Positions 1-14,307 of a stretch of DNA of 64,000 nucleotides are shown piece by piece. Position 1 is the first letter of the stretch. Each line of letters opens with the position of its first letter. The position numbers and the translations under genes are program-made. The stretch spans positions 556,001 to 620,000 of the forward strand of contig JAQFVV010012423.1 in assembly GCA_028023455.1 (NCBI GenBank). Direction: 5' to 3'. The notes under the pieces were generated by a model. The model was not told the origin of the DNA, made no database searches, and was given only the letters and a program-made list of their open reading frames with translations. This DNA is from Epiperipatus broadwayi (lineage: Eukaryota; Onychophora; Udeonychophora; Euonychophora; Peripatidae).

Positions 1-3000
1 TTATATAATATATTTAAAACCTGCTGCGTCTGTTTATCCATGTTGTACTTATTTTATCTATAAAAAGATCACACTTATTTACTAGAGTTTTAATCGATAA
101 GAAACAATTCAACTGTATTTGTCTATTACTTTCAATTTATTTTACTCAGTGATCTTTGGATCTTTTCAGATGATTCACATACAAGTGAAAATATTAGGAA
201 CTAGAAACGTTTCCATAAACAGGTTTTCTCATAGATAAATATTATGAGAATTAAATGGCATAGCTAGTTACATTAAAAATGTTACCGAGTTTATGATTAT
301 TTAAATTTGCATCTATTATTAATTTGCCTTCTACTGCTTTTTAAAGAATGTTATAACAGCTTGGGAAAGAATTACTTTCCCTGAAGTCCTCCGACAGCTT
401 TTTTTTTACAGTTAATAAACTTAAAGAAAAATACTTCAATTCATTAAAATATATTTGTTTAAGGATGCAGCTATTGGTTATTATTGTAATATATTTTATA
501 ATTTTAATCGTCTACAAATTATAATCATTAAAAATGAAATCATTCAAAATCATATTGTAAATTATTTATTTATTTTGTTTGCTTTAGATATGATGTTTAG
601 GATTTATTAAAAGGCTAAAAGCAGAGACTGATAAATCCTCATCAAGCGTTAAATATCTTCATACTTTTTTAAATAGTTTATGAAAGCTACTGATTGTTTT
701 TTACAAGCATATATTATATTTTTTCATCCTGAACGAGTTATAGATATGTTTGTATGCTGTCAAGGATATATTTATTTAAAATGATATTGAGTTGCCAAGT
801 ATATATCAATGATTCCAGAATACACTTGCTTAACTGTACAATTCACCTCAAAAACGTTAAGCATATTATTATCAAACTGAATCTTGCCTTTCTTATTTAA
901 CAAGACATAATGATAAATTTTGTTAAGCATTCAATATTAATCTATAAAGATGCTCCTATCTACTTACAGTACTGAAGGTCTTTATTACAATCATGAACAT
1001 TATAAAAAGTGGTTTTTCTGTTCCTTATAGATGATTTTAAGTAAAGAGTGAAATTTTTTTCAATATTCAATAAAATCTGCAATGTGCTTCAAAAACACAG
1101 TAAGTTTTTGGAATTGCTTTACATTAAACTTATTCAAAAACATTGTTGGTGACACTTGAGTAAAAAACTCTGTGAAGTATTTATAATCATACTTTTATTG
1201 GTTTTTTTTGTACAGCATCAGCATCTTAGCATCAAGCATAGTCTGAAAGATCTTAACATTGAACCTACACTGAATACTAAAATAATGTTTTTCTCTTAAA
1301 CTTTTTTACATAAAGTTATCTCTTCTGCTGTTTTTTTTAAAGCATAGTAATAATATCATTTTTTTTTACCTGGTAAATTCATTCCATAATTCAGATTGAA
1401 TATTATAATAATATCAATCACTGTGTGATTATTGATGTCTTTTTAAATTTTAACTTTTTTTTAATAGATGAATACAACCTTAGTATATTTAAAAATACAA
1501 CATTACATTTTTTTATATTTGTAAAATGAAATTAAACTCAGTAATTAACAAAAAAAAAAAGATTATAATTTTAACCTATCTTTGCTTATGATTTTGCTAT
1601 GAGTAATAAATTTCCTCTGTATATTTATTTTCTTTTAATAAATGTGTCCATCTGATATTTTGATCATAATGTTTATTAAAAACAGCATTGACAAACAATT
1701 ATTTAAAATTTTATTTTTCTATACATTTTACAATAAATTGCTAAAATTCATTTTAATTTGTCTTATTTAATTTAAAAACTAATTAGAATTAATAATAGTT
1801 TTTTCTTTATCTTTTAATAAAACTACATATTAATCTATAAGTGAATTGTTTTTTTCACCCCATATTTTTTTTATATAAATGATCTTCAGTTGCATTTAAT
1901 AAAAAATAAACATTTTTAAATAAATATTTTTAATAAAAACATATATCTAAATAAGAAAAGTAATATTAGAAATAAAAATCCTTATCAACACAAAAAAGTT
2001 TCCTGCTTGCCTTCAGTTTAAAAAATATATTTAACACAAAAAAGTTATTTTTTATCAAATTTTTATCTTTATTTTTAAAAAAATTATTAAACCTATATAT
2101 GCAAATAATGAAAGTATTATTTCAAATAAAAAAAATCAACTTTACAAATAAAAAGAAGTAATAATATTATCAATATAAAACATTTTTGCCAGTGTCACAA
2201 TACACATTAAATATCAAATATATTTTTAAAAAGCTATATGTAAATATCATATAATTATTAAAAAAATAAATATCTAATATATAAAAAAGTAAGCGAAGAA
2301 GTAAAAAAAATGAATAGTTTTTTTTCTATAGTAGTATAAACAATATAAAATAATTGTCAATTGTATCTATACTTTATATGCCTAGAAGTGTATTTTCTAT
2401 TGAATTATTTCCCTCATTTTCTGATTGCTGATAACACATAGAAATTGTAATTAAAATTAGAAAAATCAACTTTTGAGTGATTGAAACCATGCAAATTGCA
2501 TAAAGATAAGATTTAAATATGGGATATACTAAAACTGTGAACAGCAAGTTAATGTGATTGTAATGCTTATAATATGATTGCATGACTTTTTTATAATTTA
2601 AGTTTGTACATTTAAATATTTTGCAAAAATAGATGAATTACTATTTTTTAAAAAATTCTAATTTAAAGATCAGTCTAATATTAGAACCTTTAGAAAAAGA
2701 GGATTTATATAAAACAGAAAAACATTCATTTATTGCAATTTTTAAAATGAAAAATAAACTGCTTTATGTGTGTAAAGACTGAAATAATAATATTTTGCTT
2801 GTCAAAATTCCAGCTTAAGAAATATGACATTAATTAAGAAATAATAGTTTTAAAATCTAACTGGATATAGTAACAGAAAATGTATTAATTGCAAGCATTT
2901 ATCATATCTTCTTGAATAGATTAAAAATGATAGATAAATTTATAAACAGTATACACTAATAATAATTCATTTTTACAACTTTAATTTTAAATAGATTTAA

Positions 3001-3369
3001 CATTAATGGTTTAAGCCATAATATTAAATTTTGTGTAACATTTATGCAATTGAAAAAAATAGTGAAAATTGAAATTTTGTAACTTTCTAATTCACTGCAA
3101 CTGTTAGTTTGTTATAAAAAACATTACAAATAAGCAGGTGATGCTCTCAGTAAAGACAAGTTATGGTTGACATTTACATATTGAACATCATTTAGGCATT
3201 ATAGTTTTTTGTACTTATATCAATTCTCATTCTAAAAAAAATAAAAAATATAATAAGCTTTTTTTTTGTGACAAGATTTTTAAAATTAAATTGCATTACA
3301 CGTACACTATATGTTAGTGTTAAAAATATATGCACTATATACATATATATATATATATTTTTATATATA
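1..3369. other. AT-rich intergenic or intronic desert
   Basis: I see no gene, RNA gene or clear mobile element here. The stretch consists of A/T homopolymer runs and low-complexity sequence (1900-2350 is almost pure A/T). Open frames in it, such as a 69-codon minus-strand frame at 2374-2583, have the Leu/Ile/Tyr/Lys/Asn-rich content expected from translating random AT-rich DNA. Confidence 0.6.

Positions 3370-3394
<25 letters not shown>
3370..3394. repeat. T25 homopolymer run
   Basis: An uninterrupted run of 25 T lies directly against the left edge of the foldback at 3395-4015. It may be a retroposon-type tail of an element read on the minus strand, or simple slippage; the sequence does not decide. 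Confidence 0.8.
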
Positions 3395-3400
<6 letters not shown>

Positions 3401-4015
3401 ATATATATATACCATAGATAATATGTAATATGTAATAAATTTTACATGAGTATGTAAATAATTTTAAACTATGCTAAGCCAGGCTTTCAACACAGTTATC
3501 AAAGAACAACTAAAGTGAATATATATATATATATATATATATATCAAATACATTAGCATATACACATGTTTATAAACATACATTAAACTAGTCATGGATT
3601 ATTATAGATTTGCATATTTGCATTTATAAATTGACCTAGCAGTTAGCTATGTCATTAGATTAAATGATCAGTGCTTGCTAAGAGAAATATAAGAGCCAAT
3701 AAGATTATTTTTAGCAAGCACTGGTCATTTAGTCTAATGATATAGCTATTGCTAGATCAATTTATACACGAAAGTATTTAAATGTATAATAATCCCATAT
3801 CTAGTTTAATGGTTAATGTATGTTTATAGGCATGTGGATATGCTAATGTATTTGCTATATATATTTCCTTTAGTTGTTCTTTGACACAGATAGGTTATAT
3901 TGAATGCCTGCTTTAGCAAAGTAATAAATAATGTTTTATACCAAAATGTATTACAGTAATAGTTGATAATATCTGCATATTCATGTAGAATTTATTATAT
4001 TATATATATACTGTG
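3395..4015. repeat. 620-bp foldback (inverted repeat) element
   Basis: The left arm (about 3395-3680) is the imperfect reverse complement of the right arm (about 3711-4015), with a 30-bp loop. Clear matched pairs are GATCAGTGCTTGCTA (3666-3680) against TAGCAAGCACTGGTC (3712-3726), AAAGAACAACTAAAG on the left against CTTTAGTTGTTCTTT on the right, and ATGAG/CTCAT-type matches at the outer ends. The left arm holds an (AT)n tract at about 3518-3545 that is short in the right arm. Outside the arms, a partly similar stretch (TTTTTAAAATTAAATTGCATTACA at about 3278 and its relative at about 4080) occurs in direct orientation, which could be the remains of a flanking duplication. No coding potential. 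Confidence 0.85.
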
Positions 4016-7000
4016 TGTTAAAACATACAGTTTTCTATTTGTTTGAAAATTATTTTTGTTGATATTTTATTTTGTATAATTTTTAAATTAAATTGTATTA
4101 CAAATATGCGTGTATATTATATATACTTAAAATATCTATATTAGATATATGTGTGTTAAAAATGCTTATCATATAGATTTTGCTACTATTCATGCCTTTT
4201 ATTATCTATATAGAGGCCTGGAACTAATTGATGTGGGTATAAAAGTATTATCAGAAATTTAAAATTAATAATAATAATAATTATTATTATTAAGTGGGTT
4301 ATTGCTTGGAAATTCGTAAAAAGTTTGAGCATGAGATTGACAGAATGAGCTGCAGTCCAAAGGATGCAATTCTACAGTTGTATTAAACTGCATAAAAAAT
4401 TATTAATATGGTGAGATCAATTAAAAAAATTTACAAAATCTGTTATTTAAATTGTGAGAAATAATAGCAGAAGTTTAAAAAAGACAAATTTTTATTTTCA
4501 TTATTAATAAAATATTAAAAATCTATTTGGAGAAAGTCGACCTTTTATTGATTTTTTAAAACCATTTTTAGAAAAAAAAAGTGTTTTTTTTTTATTTAAA
4601 AAAATAAAATAGATATATATCTTTAGAATTGTTAAACAAAATTTTTAAGTAAAAATAAATTTATAAATTATTTATAATTATCATTTAATCAATAATTCAA
4701 TAATTGTAACCTTTTTAAAAAAAAAAAACAAAGCGATCTAGATATATTTTTAATGAGTGATTGTTTTTCCAAGGTAAACGAACTTTATTTTGTTTAAAAT
4801 CAATGCTCATTCAATGTGTATATATATAATATTTAAAATGATATATTCTTTTTTATGAAAATAAATCACTGTGTTAGAAAGGTCTAACTTTTATTTGATA
4901 ATAAAACTTATTCCAACAGACTATTAAATAATTAATTTTGTGTTTAAAATTATTTTCATACATTCTAGTGTCATTTAATTTTTAATCATGCATTTCATTT
5001 GCTGTATTCACATTCATTTCTGTTTGATGCCACCAATATTTATTCTATGGAATATTACCAAGTTACTAGTTTATTTTATTTAAAAATCATGTACATGGGA
5101 TATCAACAAACGATAAGAAATATATATTTGTAAAAGATATGAATACATTAATCAAATTATGAGTTATACATATTGAAATAATTATTGTATGGGCTTCAAA
5201 GGCCCATAATCGTTATTGTCTAGGGTATAAGATATTAAATATATTTTAAAACAATAACATTCAAAAACATTAAGTTATTAGGCACACATATACATGAAGT
5301 ATTATGTATATGAATAAATGGGTGTGGGTGTATGTAAATGTGTAAGTCATGTTAAACAAATTCTACATTTTTAATTTAGAAAATATTTTTTGCTTTAACT
5401 TGTTCTCAATAACTTCTCACATTCTTTTAATAAAAACCTAATGACAGTTTCAGTCTTATTTGCAGCAATTTATTTTTGCAATCAAAACTTTATTCTAAAT
5501 CATATTTTGATAATTTTTATATTATTAAAATTACCATTCATTTAGGCATGGGTGCAATGCCTGAGAAATCTACAAATTCAATTTGTTTGTATGACCCTCT
5601 GTTGAGAACTTTAGCTAATTTTTTCTTTTTGAATGTTAAAATTCACATATATATTTTTTTCTAATATTTTAATTTCAAAAAATTCTAATGAGGACAGGAT
5701 ATTTGGAAATGTGTGAATTTTAAATCTTGCAAAACTCCATCCATTGTAATTTTAGAGCTCTTGAACTATCCATTGTATTCTTGAAAAACTTGAACTTTGC
5801 ATTATTACTTCAAAAAAATATTACAAATAACTATTGATTTTATGGAAAGTTTATGATTATTTTTGCATGATAATTGTGTGAGAATTATTAGAAATCAAAA
5901 CATATATTATTACATATTTATTTTCTATATAAATGTTTTATTCTTAAATATAAAAGTTTATATTCTTCTGAGTAATGTCACCATGGAAATTACTGTGGCA
6001 GCAAATACAATCTGTTTAGAAAACATCACTAAGAATAGTCTGTTAGAAAAAATAACAACATCATAAAAAAAATATTAAAAAATTTACATTTTAAAAGCAT
6101 AAGTTGGTAGGTTTAGATATTGATAATTATTCATTCACATTTTAAACACAAACATCAAACAAAGAAGATTTTGTTTATTTTACAAATTTACTCTGCTCCT
6201 CCCAACAGTTGAATTATAAAATGGGTTTTTGTTTTGATTAAAATCTAATTTTCAAAATAATTGTAAAAGTTAAATGTGATTTGTTTAGAATTTATTTAAT
6301 TTGTAAACAAAAATATCTATCAAATAAAGTCAAATTTATTATATTCTAATATATAATAATGGTTTAATACTAAAATGAAAGTTGAAAGCTTACAGTAAGT
6401 AAAAACAAAGAAAACAGAGTACAGGAGATTTAATTATAAATAAATTAGAAATGAAAAACATTCTACAAGTTAGTGTTTGAACTTTACAAAATAGTAAATA
6501 AAGTGTTAAAGTGAATATGTAATGATAGAAATAGGTTTTTTTTATTGAATTGTAATATCCATCTATTTATAAAAATTATTGAACAAAATATTTTTTATTT
6601 AAATTTCATTTTTAAAATGGACATAAATTTTGGTTTTCATAATATAAATCAGTAAAAATATATTTTAAAATTATACTTATTATTATTAAAATTTTACAAA
6701 AAAATTTTTAAGCAGCATTTATGAAAGCATTTTTTTTTAGCAAATAATCACAACTTCTGCTTTATTATAAATATGATTATAATGACTTTTTTTAAAAACA
6801 AACATTTTAAAATAAAATCTAATTGTAATTATATATTTTATTTATTTAAAATAGATATTTTACAAATATGAATATGGAAATAAAATACTGAAAATTGCAT
6901 TTTTTCTCATGATATTATGAAAAGCACATGCTCAAATGTCTGAGGTCAAATAATCTATCAATCAAAGTGTTTTTGGTTTTTTTTTTATCATGATGGAACC

Positions 7001-8900
7001 AACCAAGCATTGCCAACTTCTTTTGAATTCGGAAATTCATATAATATCTATATTATGCTGACATCTTCAGATTTTTTTCAAACTAATAGTTTTAGCTCTA
7101 ATTTTTATTATATAAAAACTATAAACTGACAAACTAACATTAGGTAATCACAAAATAGTGGAGAAAAACTGAAGCAATAGCAGTCCCATTATAGCATCTC
7201 AAAATTACCATCCTGTCATGACCAGAAGGTAATATATTAATAAAACAAAAGTTATTTTGAACTTTATTTTTTTAAAATAATTTTCTTTAATAATAACATA
7301 TTTAATCCTGTTTTTAAAATCAATAGAATTGATAAAGCTATAAGTAAAATTTAAAGCTTTTTATGTGAACCCTTAGTAATAACATTTTCAAATTAATTAA
7401 GAATCTTAGTTCCAAAGAACATTCTAGATTTTCAATTGTTAAGAAATCTAGACTGTAATATGGGCAAAAGAGGATAGGAAAAACTTTTATTATAGATTAA
7501 TGTTTCCATTCTTGCTCTATTTTAGCTTGTACTATTGCATAATTAGCATTAGTTAATCATTGGTTTAGGGAAAAGGCAATCAACTTTGAGTAATAGATCT
7601 TTCAGTGGTAATGATATGCAAATGTCACATCAACAATATATTTTTGCATTGAACAAAGATCTTTGAATAACAACTATTTAAAAATCTCTTGATCTTATCA
7701 ACAGTTGCTCTTAGAAAATGCTCTAATAATTTACAATATTTTTTAAAAGTGATGCCAACTTTGTAAAATTAATATTTTCAAGAAATATACTACAAGTTAC
7801 TCCAATGCTAAATGATGTTTGTATAGAGAAATTTACAAAAACTTGAATATTATAAAAAAATCAAAAATAATTTTAACATGCATAGAAAATATTAGAGCAA
7901 TGTCTTTGTCAACTATAGTATAAAATTGTGTAGTTATGCTGATTGGGTGAATTTTGAAGATAAATATGACTATAATTAGATACAACTTAAAGTGAATCTA
8001 ATGAAGCATGGACTGTAAATGACTTTATTATTTTTTCAAATAACTAAATTGATTAATCACAGAAAAATAATTACTGTATTTTTTTAATTAATGTTCTTTA
8101 AAATTGAGATATTCTTTAGTATTAGAAGAGACTGAATTATTCTTACCAACATTTAAAATTAAATATTAAGTTTTTAATAAATGATATCTGAATGGATTTT
8201 TTTTATAGTTGAATAGAAAGAAAATAATTCAAGGTGTTTTCCATTCATCATACTAGTTTGAATTAGATAATATGTTACAAAATTATAATTCACAATTAGT
8301 TTTAGAATTAATTTACAAAAGAAGAATAAAAAATAACATTCCTAAAATAGAAATTATTTCAAAATAATTTAATTCAAACTTAAAATTAAAATGGTAAATT
8401 AAACTCTTTTAGATAGGTCAAAAATTCAACTGTTAAATTGGAATGTGTGTATATATATATACAAATAAAATGTCAGTTAATTAAAAAACTATTGTAATAA
8501 CAATAACAATAATAAATATAATGGTAATTAACTATTATATAAAGTCTTTCAAATTACAGAAGTACTTTTGGTTAATTCATTAATAATTAAAAAAAAATGG
8601 AAGCAAACATCAACTTAAATCCCATGAATTTCGAATTTTAATGTTAGCAGCTTGTTTATTAATTATATATATTATTTGAATAAAATAATTTAATTTGATA
8701 AAATTATTTTTATTAATTTTAAAGCCAACTGATAGAAAAATTGATATTAATAAAATTTGTTATTCATTATAATATAGTATGTTATAGACTTGCTGTTTTG
8801 ATGCTTATATAGATATGATAAATCAATATGAATGAATTGTAAGATAGAAATTGAAAAGATTGTAACATTGAATATGTTTTTCTTCTTTTTTTTCTTTCCT
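4016..8900. other. AT-rich desert, only small palindromes
   Basis: No gene seen. Small features are a perfect (TAA)n/(TTA)n palindrome at about 4266-4292 and a short hairpin GGGCTTCAAAGGCCC at about 5190-5204. Short open frames at 5476-5664 and 5863-6066 (about 60 codons) have AT-driven residue content and no splice context, so I do not call them genes. Confidence 0.55.
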
Positions 8901-8993
8901 GTGTCAAAGCATCGCCAGGAAGTGAACCTGAAAACCTGGGACAACTGCTTGTAAGGCAGCTGTGTTGATCACTTGACCACCAATGCTTGACAT
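8901..8993 (-). repeat. tRNA-derived SINE head, copy 1 (Val-like)
   Basis: Read on the minus strand this about 93-bp unit folds as a tRNA. It has a 7-bp acceptor stem, an A-box-like stretch GGTCAAGTGATCA, a 5-bp anticodon stem that pairs fully in this copy, loop CTTACAA giving anticodon TAC (valine), and a B-box-like GGTTCACTTCC. The same unit occurs at 20512-20606 on the plus strand. Both copies share extra flanking bases (TGTCAAGC at the 5' side, GCTTTGACACA at the 3' side) that a functional tRNA gene would not need, and here an A-rich stretch follows. I therefore read it as a tRNA-derived short retroposon or pseudo-tRNA rather than a working tRNA-Val gene. B-box and T-arm changes in this copy suggest it is old. 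Confidence 0.7.
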
Positions 8994-11119
8994 GTTTTTC
9001 TTTTTTAATTTTCTTTTTATATATGTTTCCTGGTTTTAAAAAGTCATTTGTTTTAATAATTGTATGTCAGATCACTCTATCCAGAATGACCAAATATCCA
9101 GCAGTCCTTTGAGGATTATTTATATTACAATTCTATTTAGTTTAATCAGTGATGTGTCATATTTTAAGCAGTCAAAATATCCTGTACTTATGCCTGTCAT
9201 CCTACACATATAATTAAAGTTAATAAAATAAGGTGATTATAATGACTTTTAATAAATATTAAAAACGTTTGCACAAGATAATCAGATCTACGGATATATG
9301 ATAGCAGTCATTTTATTCTATTCCAATCATGTAGAAAAAAAAACTATTTTCAGCAAAGTTAATGCTAAATTTGAATGGGTTTAATATATTATTTTTTTGA
9401 ATGTAAGGTTCAGTTTTAAGTATTGCACATCATCTGCAAATGTTATTTAAAACTTAATGTCTAAAATATTGCTATTTTATGTGTATAAATATCTATCATT
9501 TATTAATCATATACCAAGTTAATATAATTTACTCTTTCTTGAATTAGTTTTCTTATCTAAGTATTTATTTATGTAAATGATTGGGAATCTATACTGTTTC
9601 ATATCTTAAATTTAAAATGTAAATTGTTTCACATTATTAATTTGTCACAAACAACAAAGATAGAAAATTATATTAAATGACAAAAATTAAATAAATATTT
9701 CTGCAATTAAATCATAGATAAATAAATTAGTTATGTTTAAACTCAAATACTATGAAATCTAAATAGTGCAAATTTTCTATTAGTACTTTATAATTAAAGA
9801 TGATGTCTTGAGTTTAAATTCAGGTAGAAGTTATTGTTCTTTATTCATGATTTGTGTTTACTTTATAAATAAAATTTATTATTGTTTCATTATATAAACT
9901 CTCTTGAATATTGATTAATATTTTTATTCATTTATTTAAGAACCGAAAAGTAATAAGAGACTTATATGAAACCCAACCTAGTAATGATATTGATAGTGAC
10001 AGATGCAATATTAGCTTGAATTATAAAAAGAAATATATAATTCAAGGCATGTCTGAATTATTAATTAAACAGAGAATAATTTAAACTATATTCATGAAAA
10101 TAAATTATAGGAAGGTATTTAAACCCTGTTTTTTGAGATCTAGACTTGCTTCAAATCTAGTAGTATCTAATTGAAGGATAAAAATGGAGTGAATTTAAAA
10201 AAATAAATAAATTAAATTCTACTAACCTCAAATCTGTGGTTATTTCAACTCCTATCTATTGGCATAATTAATAGCTATGTTTTTGGTAGCACAATATTTT
10301 TGTTTGTATTCTCTTGTAGGAAAATTAGTTAATATTTTGAAAATACAATGTGAAAAATAAATATTATAGTAAATTTGACTTTCAAATTGATGGGAGTAAA
10401 TTATATGAGGAAAATGGCAATTAGTCATGGGATCTTCTGTTGTTTAATTAATTCAATCAACCCTTCAGCAGAGAATTTAAATTAAGTTATATACATTCTG
10501 TGATGTTTCAGTAAGAAAAATAAACAATATAGTAAAATTTTAAATTTCAATTTAAAAAAAAAAGGAAATTATATATATTTTATATTTGCTGTTTCAAAAT
10601 TGATTCTTTTGATAACTAAATAAATATAAAAGAAAGCAAATATAAGCGTAATTCTGTTAATCCAAGTATTCTTAGTTCCTGAATCTTCCTCAATTAACAA
10701 TTTCACCAGATTAATAATAATTTTTTTTTCCATTTTCTATATTACCTATATTTTTACAGATGTTTACAGAAATCACATAATATAATTATTATTTGAAAAT
10801 ATGAATACCTTACATAATTATTAAACACGTTGCTTTTTATAATTAAAGTTTCACTCTATTTATTATTATTATTAAATTTTATTTTTGAATTTTCTGGTGT
10901 AAATAGTTTAACAAATAAGGCACGCCTTCTCCCATTTTCTTTTCTCTAGCAAACAATAAAACGGATTGACAGCTGAATAAAAATATCAACAAGGTTTTTA
11001 ATTTTAATGATAATGATTTAAATGTGTTTTATTTCTTAAATTTGTTTTAAAACATGTGGACTCTCTGTATCTACAACATTTAGCTCATAACACCGATTTG
11101 AATATCAAAATTCGTGCAT
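8994..11119. other. AT-rich desert
   Basis: Nothing recognisable apart from A/T runs. No open frame longer than about 60 codons and no repeat that I could match to another part of the window. Confidence 0.55.
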
Positions 11120-11290
11120 AGTAGGAAACTGTATTATATCATATATTTATGACATAGACATATTTAATATATAATAAAACTTTTAAATTCACAGCACTGT
11201 TTTAAAACATATGCAAAAAGTGAACGATCCTCAAGATAGATTTTTAGTAGAACCTGCCTTCATCAGTTGCCTTAGATCATTGCTCATGCA
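11120..11290 (+). repeat. 150-bp dispersed repeat module, copy 1
   Basis: This copy shares an ordered set of blocks with 11560-11713 and with the reverse complement of 11763-11915: a CATATG(C/G)A block, then TCTCAAGATA-like, then AGAACCTGCCTTCATCAG-like, then a CCCAGRTCTTTGCC-like block. The part here runs through AGAACCTGCCTTCATCAGTT and TTGCTCATGCATG. It is non-coding and of unknown class; the module may be an end of a longer element. Confidence 0.6.
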
Positions 11291-11559
11291 TGTATTCATC
11301 ATCATTGTTTAATATTTATTCACAACAAACAACTATTATTCAGTTTATAATTGTGACCGTCTGAGTGTACACATTTAACAATATTTTTCCAGGATAAATA
11401 AATGTTTAACAATTATTTATTAAACAAATTATTACACTATAAATTAATATTTAATTTTCAGCTCAGATACAAAATTTAAACTCATTTAACATCAATATAT
11501 CATTTATTAAATCCAGGATTAAGATTATTTATCTAACCTTTCTCACTTTTTGCTGATTA

Positions 11560-11915
11560 TTCCTGGGATATTCAATATGTAATAAATCTTTAAATTCAAC
11601 ACTTTTGAAACATATGGATAAAGACTTATATTAGAAACAAGAAATTCTCAAGATACATTTCTGGCAAACCTGCTTTCTTCAGTTGGCCCAGGTCTTTGCC
11701 CACATATATCTTAATTACCAAAGTGTAATATTTTTTATTATGAATAAATATTAAGCTTTAATAATGAAGATATGTGTGGACAAATATCTGGTCAACCCAT
11801 AAAGGCAGGTTCTATTGGAAATATATTTTGAGAATTGCTTGCTTTTTACAGATTGGCAGTTCTCTACTTTCATAAAATTCACTATTTTGTACTTTCGATT
11901 TTTATTGATATATAT
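11560..11915. repeat. inverted pair of the 150-bp module (copies 2 and 3)
   Basis: Copy 2 (11560-11713, plus) and copy 3 (11763-11915, minus) face each other across about 50 bp. Matches include TCTCAAGATACATTTC with its reverse complement around 11825-11840, CTGCTTTCTTCAGTTG against its partner near 11795-11812, and TTTGCCCACATATATCTT against AAGATATGTGTGGACAAA at 11766-11783. Divergence between the arms is substantial. The 62-codon minus-strand frame across this interval (11751-11939) is a by-product of the repeat. Confidence 0.65.
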
Positions 11916-12380
11916 ATGACATAACACATTTATTTTCATGTAATGATTCTCTCTTTCTCATGGGCTATTAGTCACTAGTTCTACTCCACCTCTCTGACAT
12001 TAATTACATCCATTTTTGGCATGTGTGTTGATAAATTGCATCTTGTCAGTTTATGCTAGAAAATGTGCTATCACTTTATGTACATTTCCATTTTGGTAAA
12101 ATAATTTTCCCATATTAATTCATAGATATGAGTAAAAATCAAAAAATAGCAGTGTTGATATGGACAAAAAGAAATCAAGGTCTTATAATCTCCATATGAT
12201 TGAGATAAAGAGGAGCAATCTTTTGCTTCAATTGATCGTTTGTATAATTTAAGCTGATCGACAATACGTTCAATCATGAAAATCAAGAACAAAATTAAGA
12301 AATATTTCCATAATTATTACATTGCCAAGTTAATCTTCATTATGCTTTTAAACTTTTTTAATAATATTTGTCTGGATGGA

Positions 12381-13080
12381 TAAGTGCTGTATAAGAAAAA
12401 TATTTAAAACATCTATCTAGAATATTCCTATCCCAGACTAATTGGTTTCAAGTTTTTGGCTTACCTCAGTGAGGAGCTAGAATATTCAGACACTAGATCT
12501 AAAATATCAACTCAAAATACAGCACTTATTTAATATGTAACATTTAAGTAGAAACTCTAAAATTTTTGGATATGAAAATGTCTTTAATTCCAGCTATCTA
12601 ACTTAAATAGCTATATAAGATTGAATCAAATTCAGATTTACTATATATTAATAATCTTAGCATTGCCAAGGCCTTAAAGACAAAATTATAATAATCAATA
12701 AAGCATGTTATATTTGTAAATACAAGCTCATAAAAGCAATGTCACACTATGATTTGCTTTATTGATTATTATAATTTTGCTTTTAAGACCTTGGACATGT
12801 TAAGGCTATTAATATATGGTAGATCTGAATTTGGTTTAATCCCATATAGCTATTTAAGTTAGATAGCTGGAGTTAAAGACATTTTCATGTCCAAAAATTT
12901 CAGAGTTTCTATTTAAAGGTTACATATTAAATAAGTGTTGGGTATTGAGTTGATATTTTAGATCTAGTGTCTGAATATTCTAGCTCCTCACTGAGGTGAG
13001 CTGAAAGCCTGAAACCAATTGGTCTGAGGATGGTAATGTTCTGGATAGAGATTTTAAATATTTTTCTCTTACTGCACTTA
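12381..13080. repeat. 700-bp foldback of the GGTCTG repeat family
   Basis: Two long arms (12381-12704 and 12755-13080, about 325 bp each) are near reverse complements around a 50-bp loop. The stem edge is CAAAATTATAATAATCAATA (12681-12700) against TATTGATTATTATAATTTTG. The right arm plus loop is homologous, block by block, to the element at 60947-61509: CATATTTGTAAGTGCAAGC-like loop sequence, TTAATATATGG, TAGATCTAGTGTC, CTCCTCACTGAGG, GAAACC...GGTCTG.GGATGG. Homology to that element's right end continues past the arm to about 13122 (AGCTTGTTT..GCTATT). The left arm is therefore an inverted duplicate of the family's body. No open frame; class not known. Confidence 0.85.
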
Positions 13081-14307
13081 ACAATTAAGAGCTTGTTTGT
13101 GCTATTGTTATGCTCCCTATATTACATATTTATCTAGATCTTATATACATATGATTGTGCTGCATGTGTATATATATTGTATTTAGCTTCATTTATTTCT
13201 CAATTAAAATAAAAAAAATTTAGATAAAAAATATTTTCAAAGTATGAGAATTTATTATATATTAAAAATTCTTTAAACTTTTTTTTTAAAAATAGAAACA
13301 TAATATTTAGCAGAAATATTTATATACATGTATTTTGTCATCAAAAATGGAAATAATGAATTCGAATATGTTATTACTTCATATGAATTACAACAACAGC
13401 AACAACAACAAAATCATACAAAACAACTAATACAAATATATATTAATTATACATAAGAAGCCTTTTTCAGCACATGGTTTAGTGTCCTTTTCAAATGTTA
13501 ATAATCTATTATTATATTAATAAATTATTACATATATAACACTATCTATTGTTTCATAATAGAAATAAAACAACAACAATAACAAAAAATAAAATGTTAA
13601 TAAAATAGAATAACACTTTCATAAAGAGAAGCAATATAACTTAAAAAAATTGACTATATAATATTCCAATATATTAAAAACTCAAAGAGAAGAGTAATAT
13701 ATGAAACATATTACACCTGGGTCTTGTTTTATGTGGTAGATAGGTTCTTCAGAAAATACGCACAAAAGAAATCGCACAAAAATAGACTTAACTTACCTTG
13801 AAAAATGGGGGATACATACTGTAATTTTCCAAAAATTGCATAAAAGCAAAGCAATAATGTAAAATTACTTTAAAATTAGCATAAAAAAAAAGAAAAGAAA
13901 ATGTGACTAATAAAAATTTCAAATTTGAAAAAAATTGATACTAGACAAACTTTTTTTACTTTTTTATTAACTATAGTATTTAATTTTATTCAAAACAATA
14001 TATTTTTATGTGTAATTTACATTGTTTTCTTACAAGTATGATATTTAAATCATTATCGCTATTTGAGACATTAGATTCATCATGATGTGATGGGATGTGA
14101 GGTACTGTATGAAGTCAAGAGAAAATACAACTAAAACATTTTCCAATGGCTGTTGATCTTTCCCATTTTGCTAAGCAATCTAAAATTGATATTTTGTTTC
14201 AAAGAAATTCATTTTCTTGGTTGTTTTTTCCTCTCCATTAGAGTAAACTAAAAGTTTAAAATAAAAATAAGAACTTAGACTTATGATAATAAAAAGACAC
14301 CGACTCA

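Noticed and set aside
8901-8993. functional tRNA-Val gene
   Set aside because: Extra matched flanks outside the acceptor stem, a second dispersed copy with an A tail and diverged boxes favour a retroposon.
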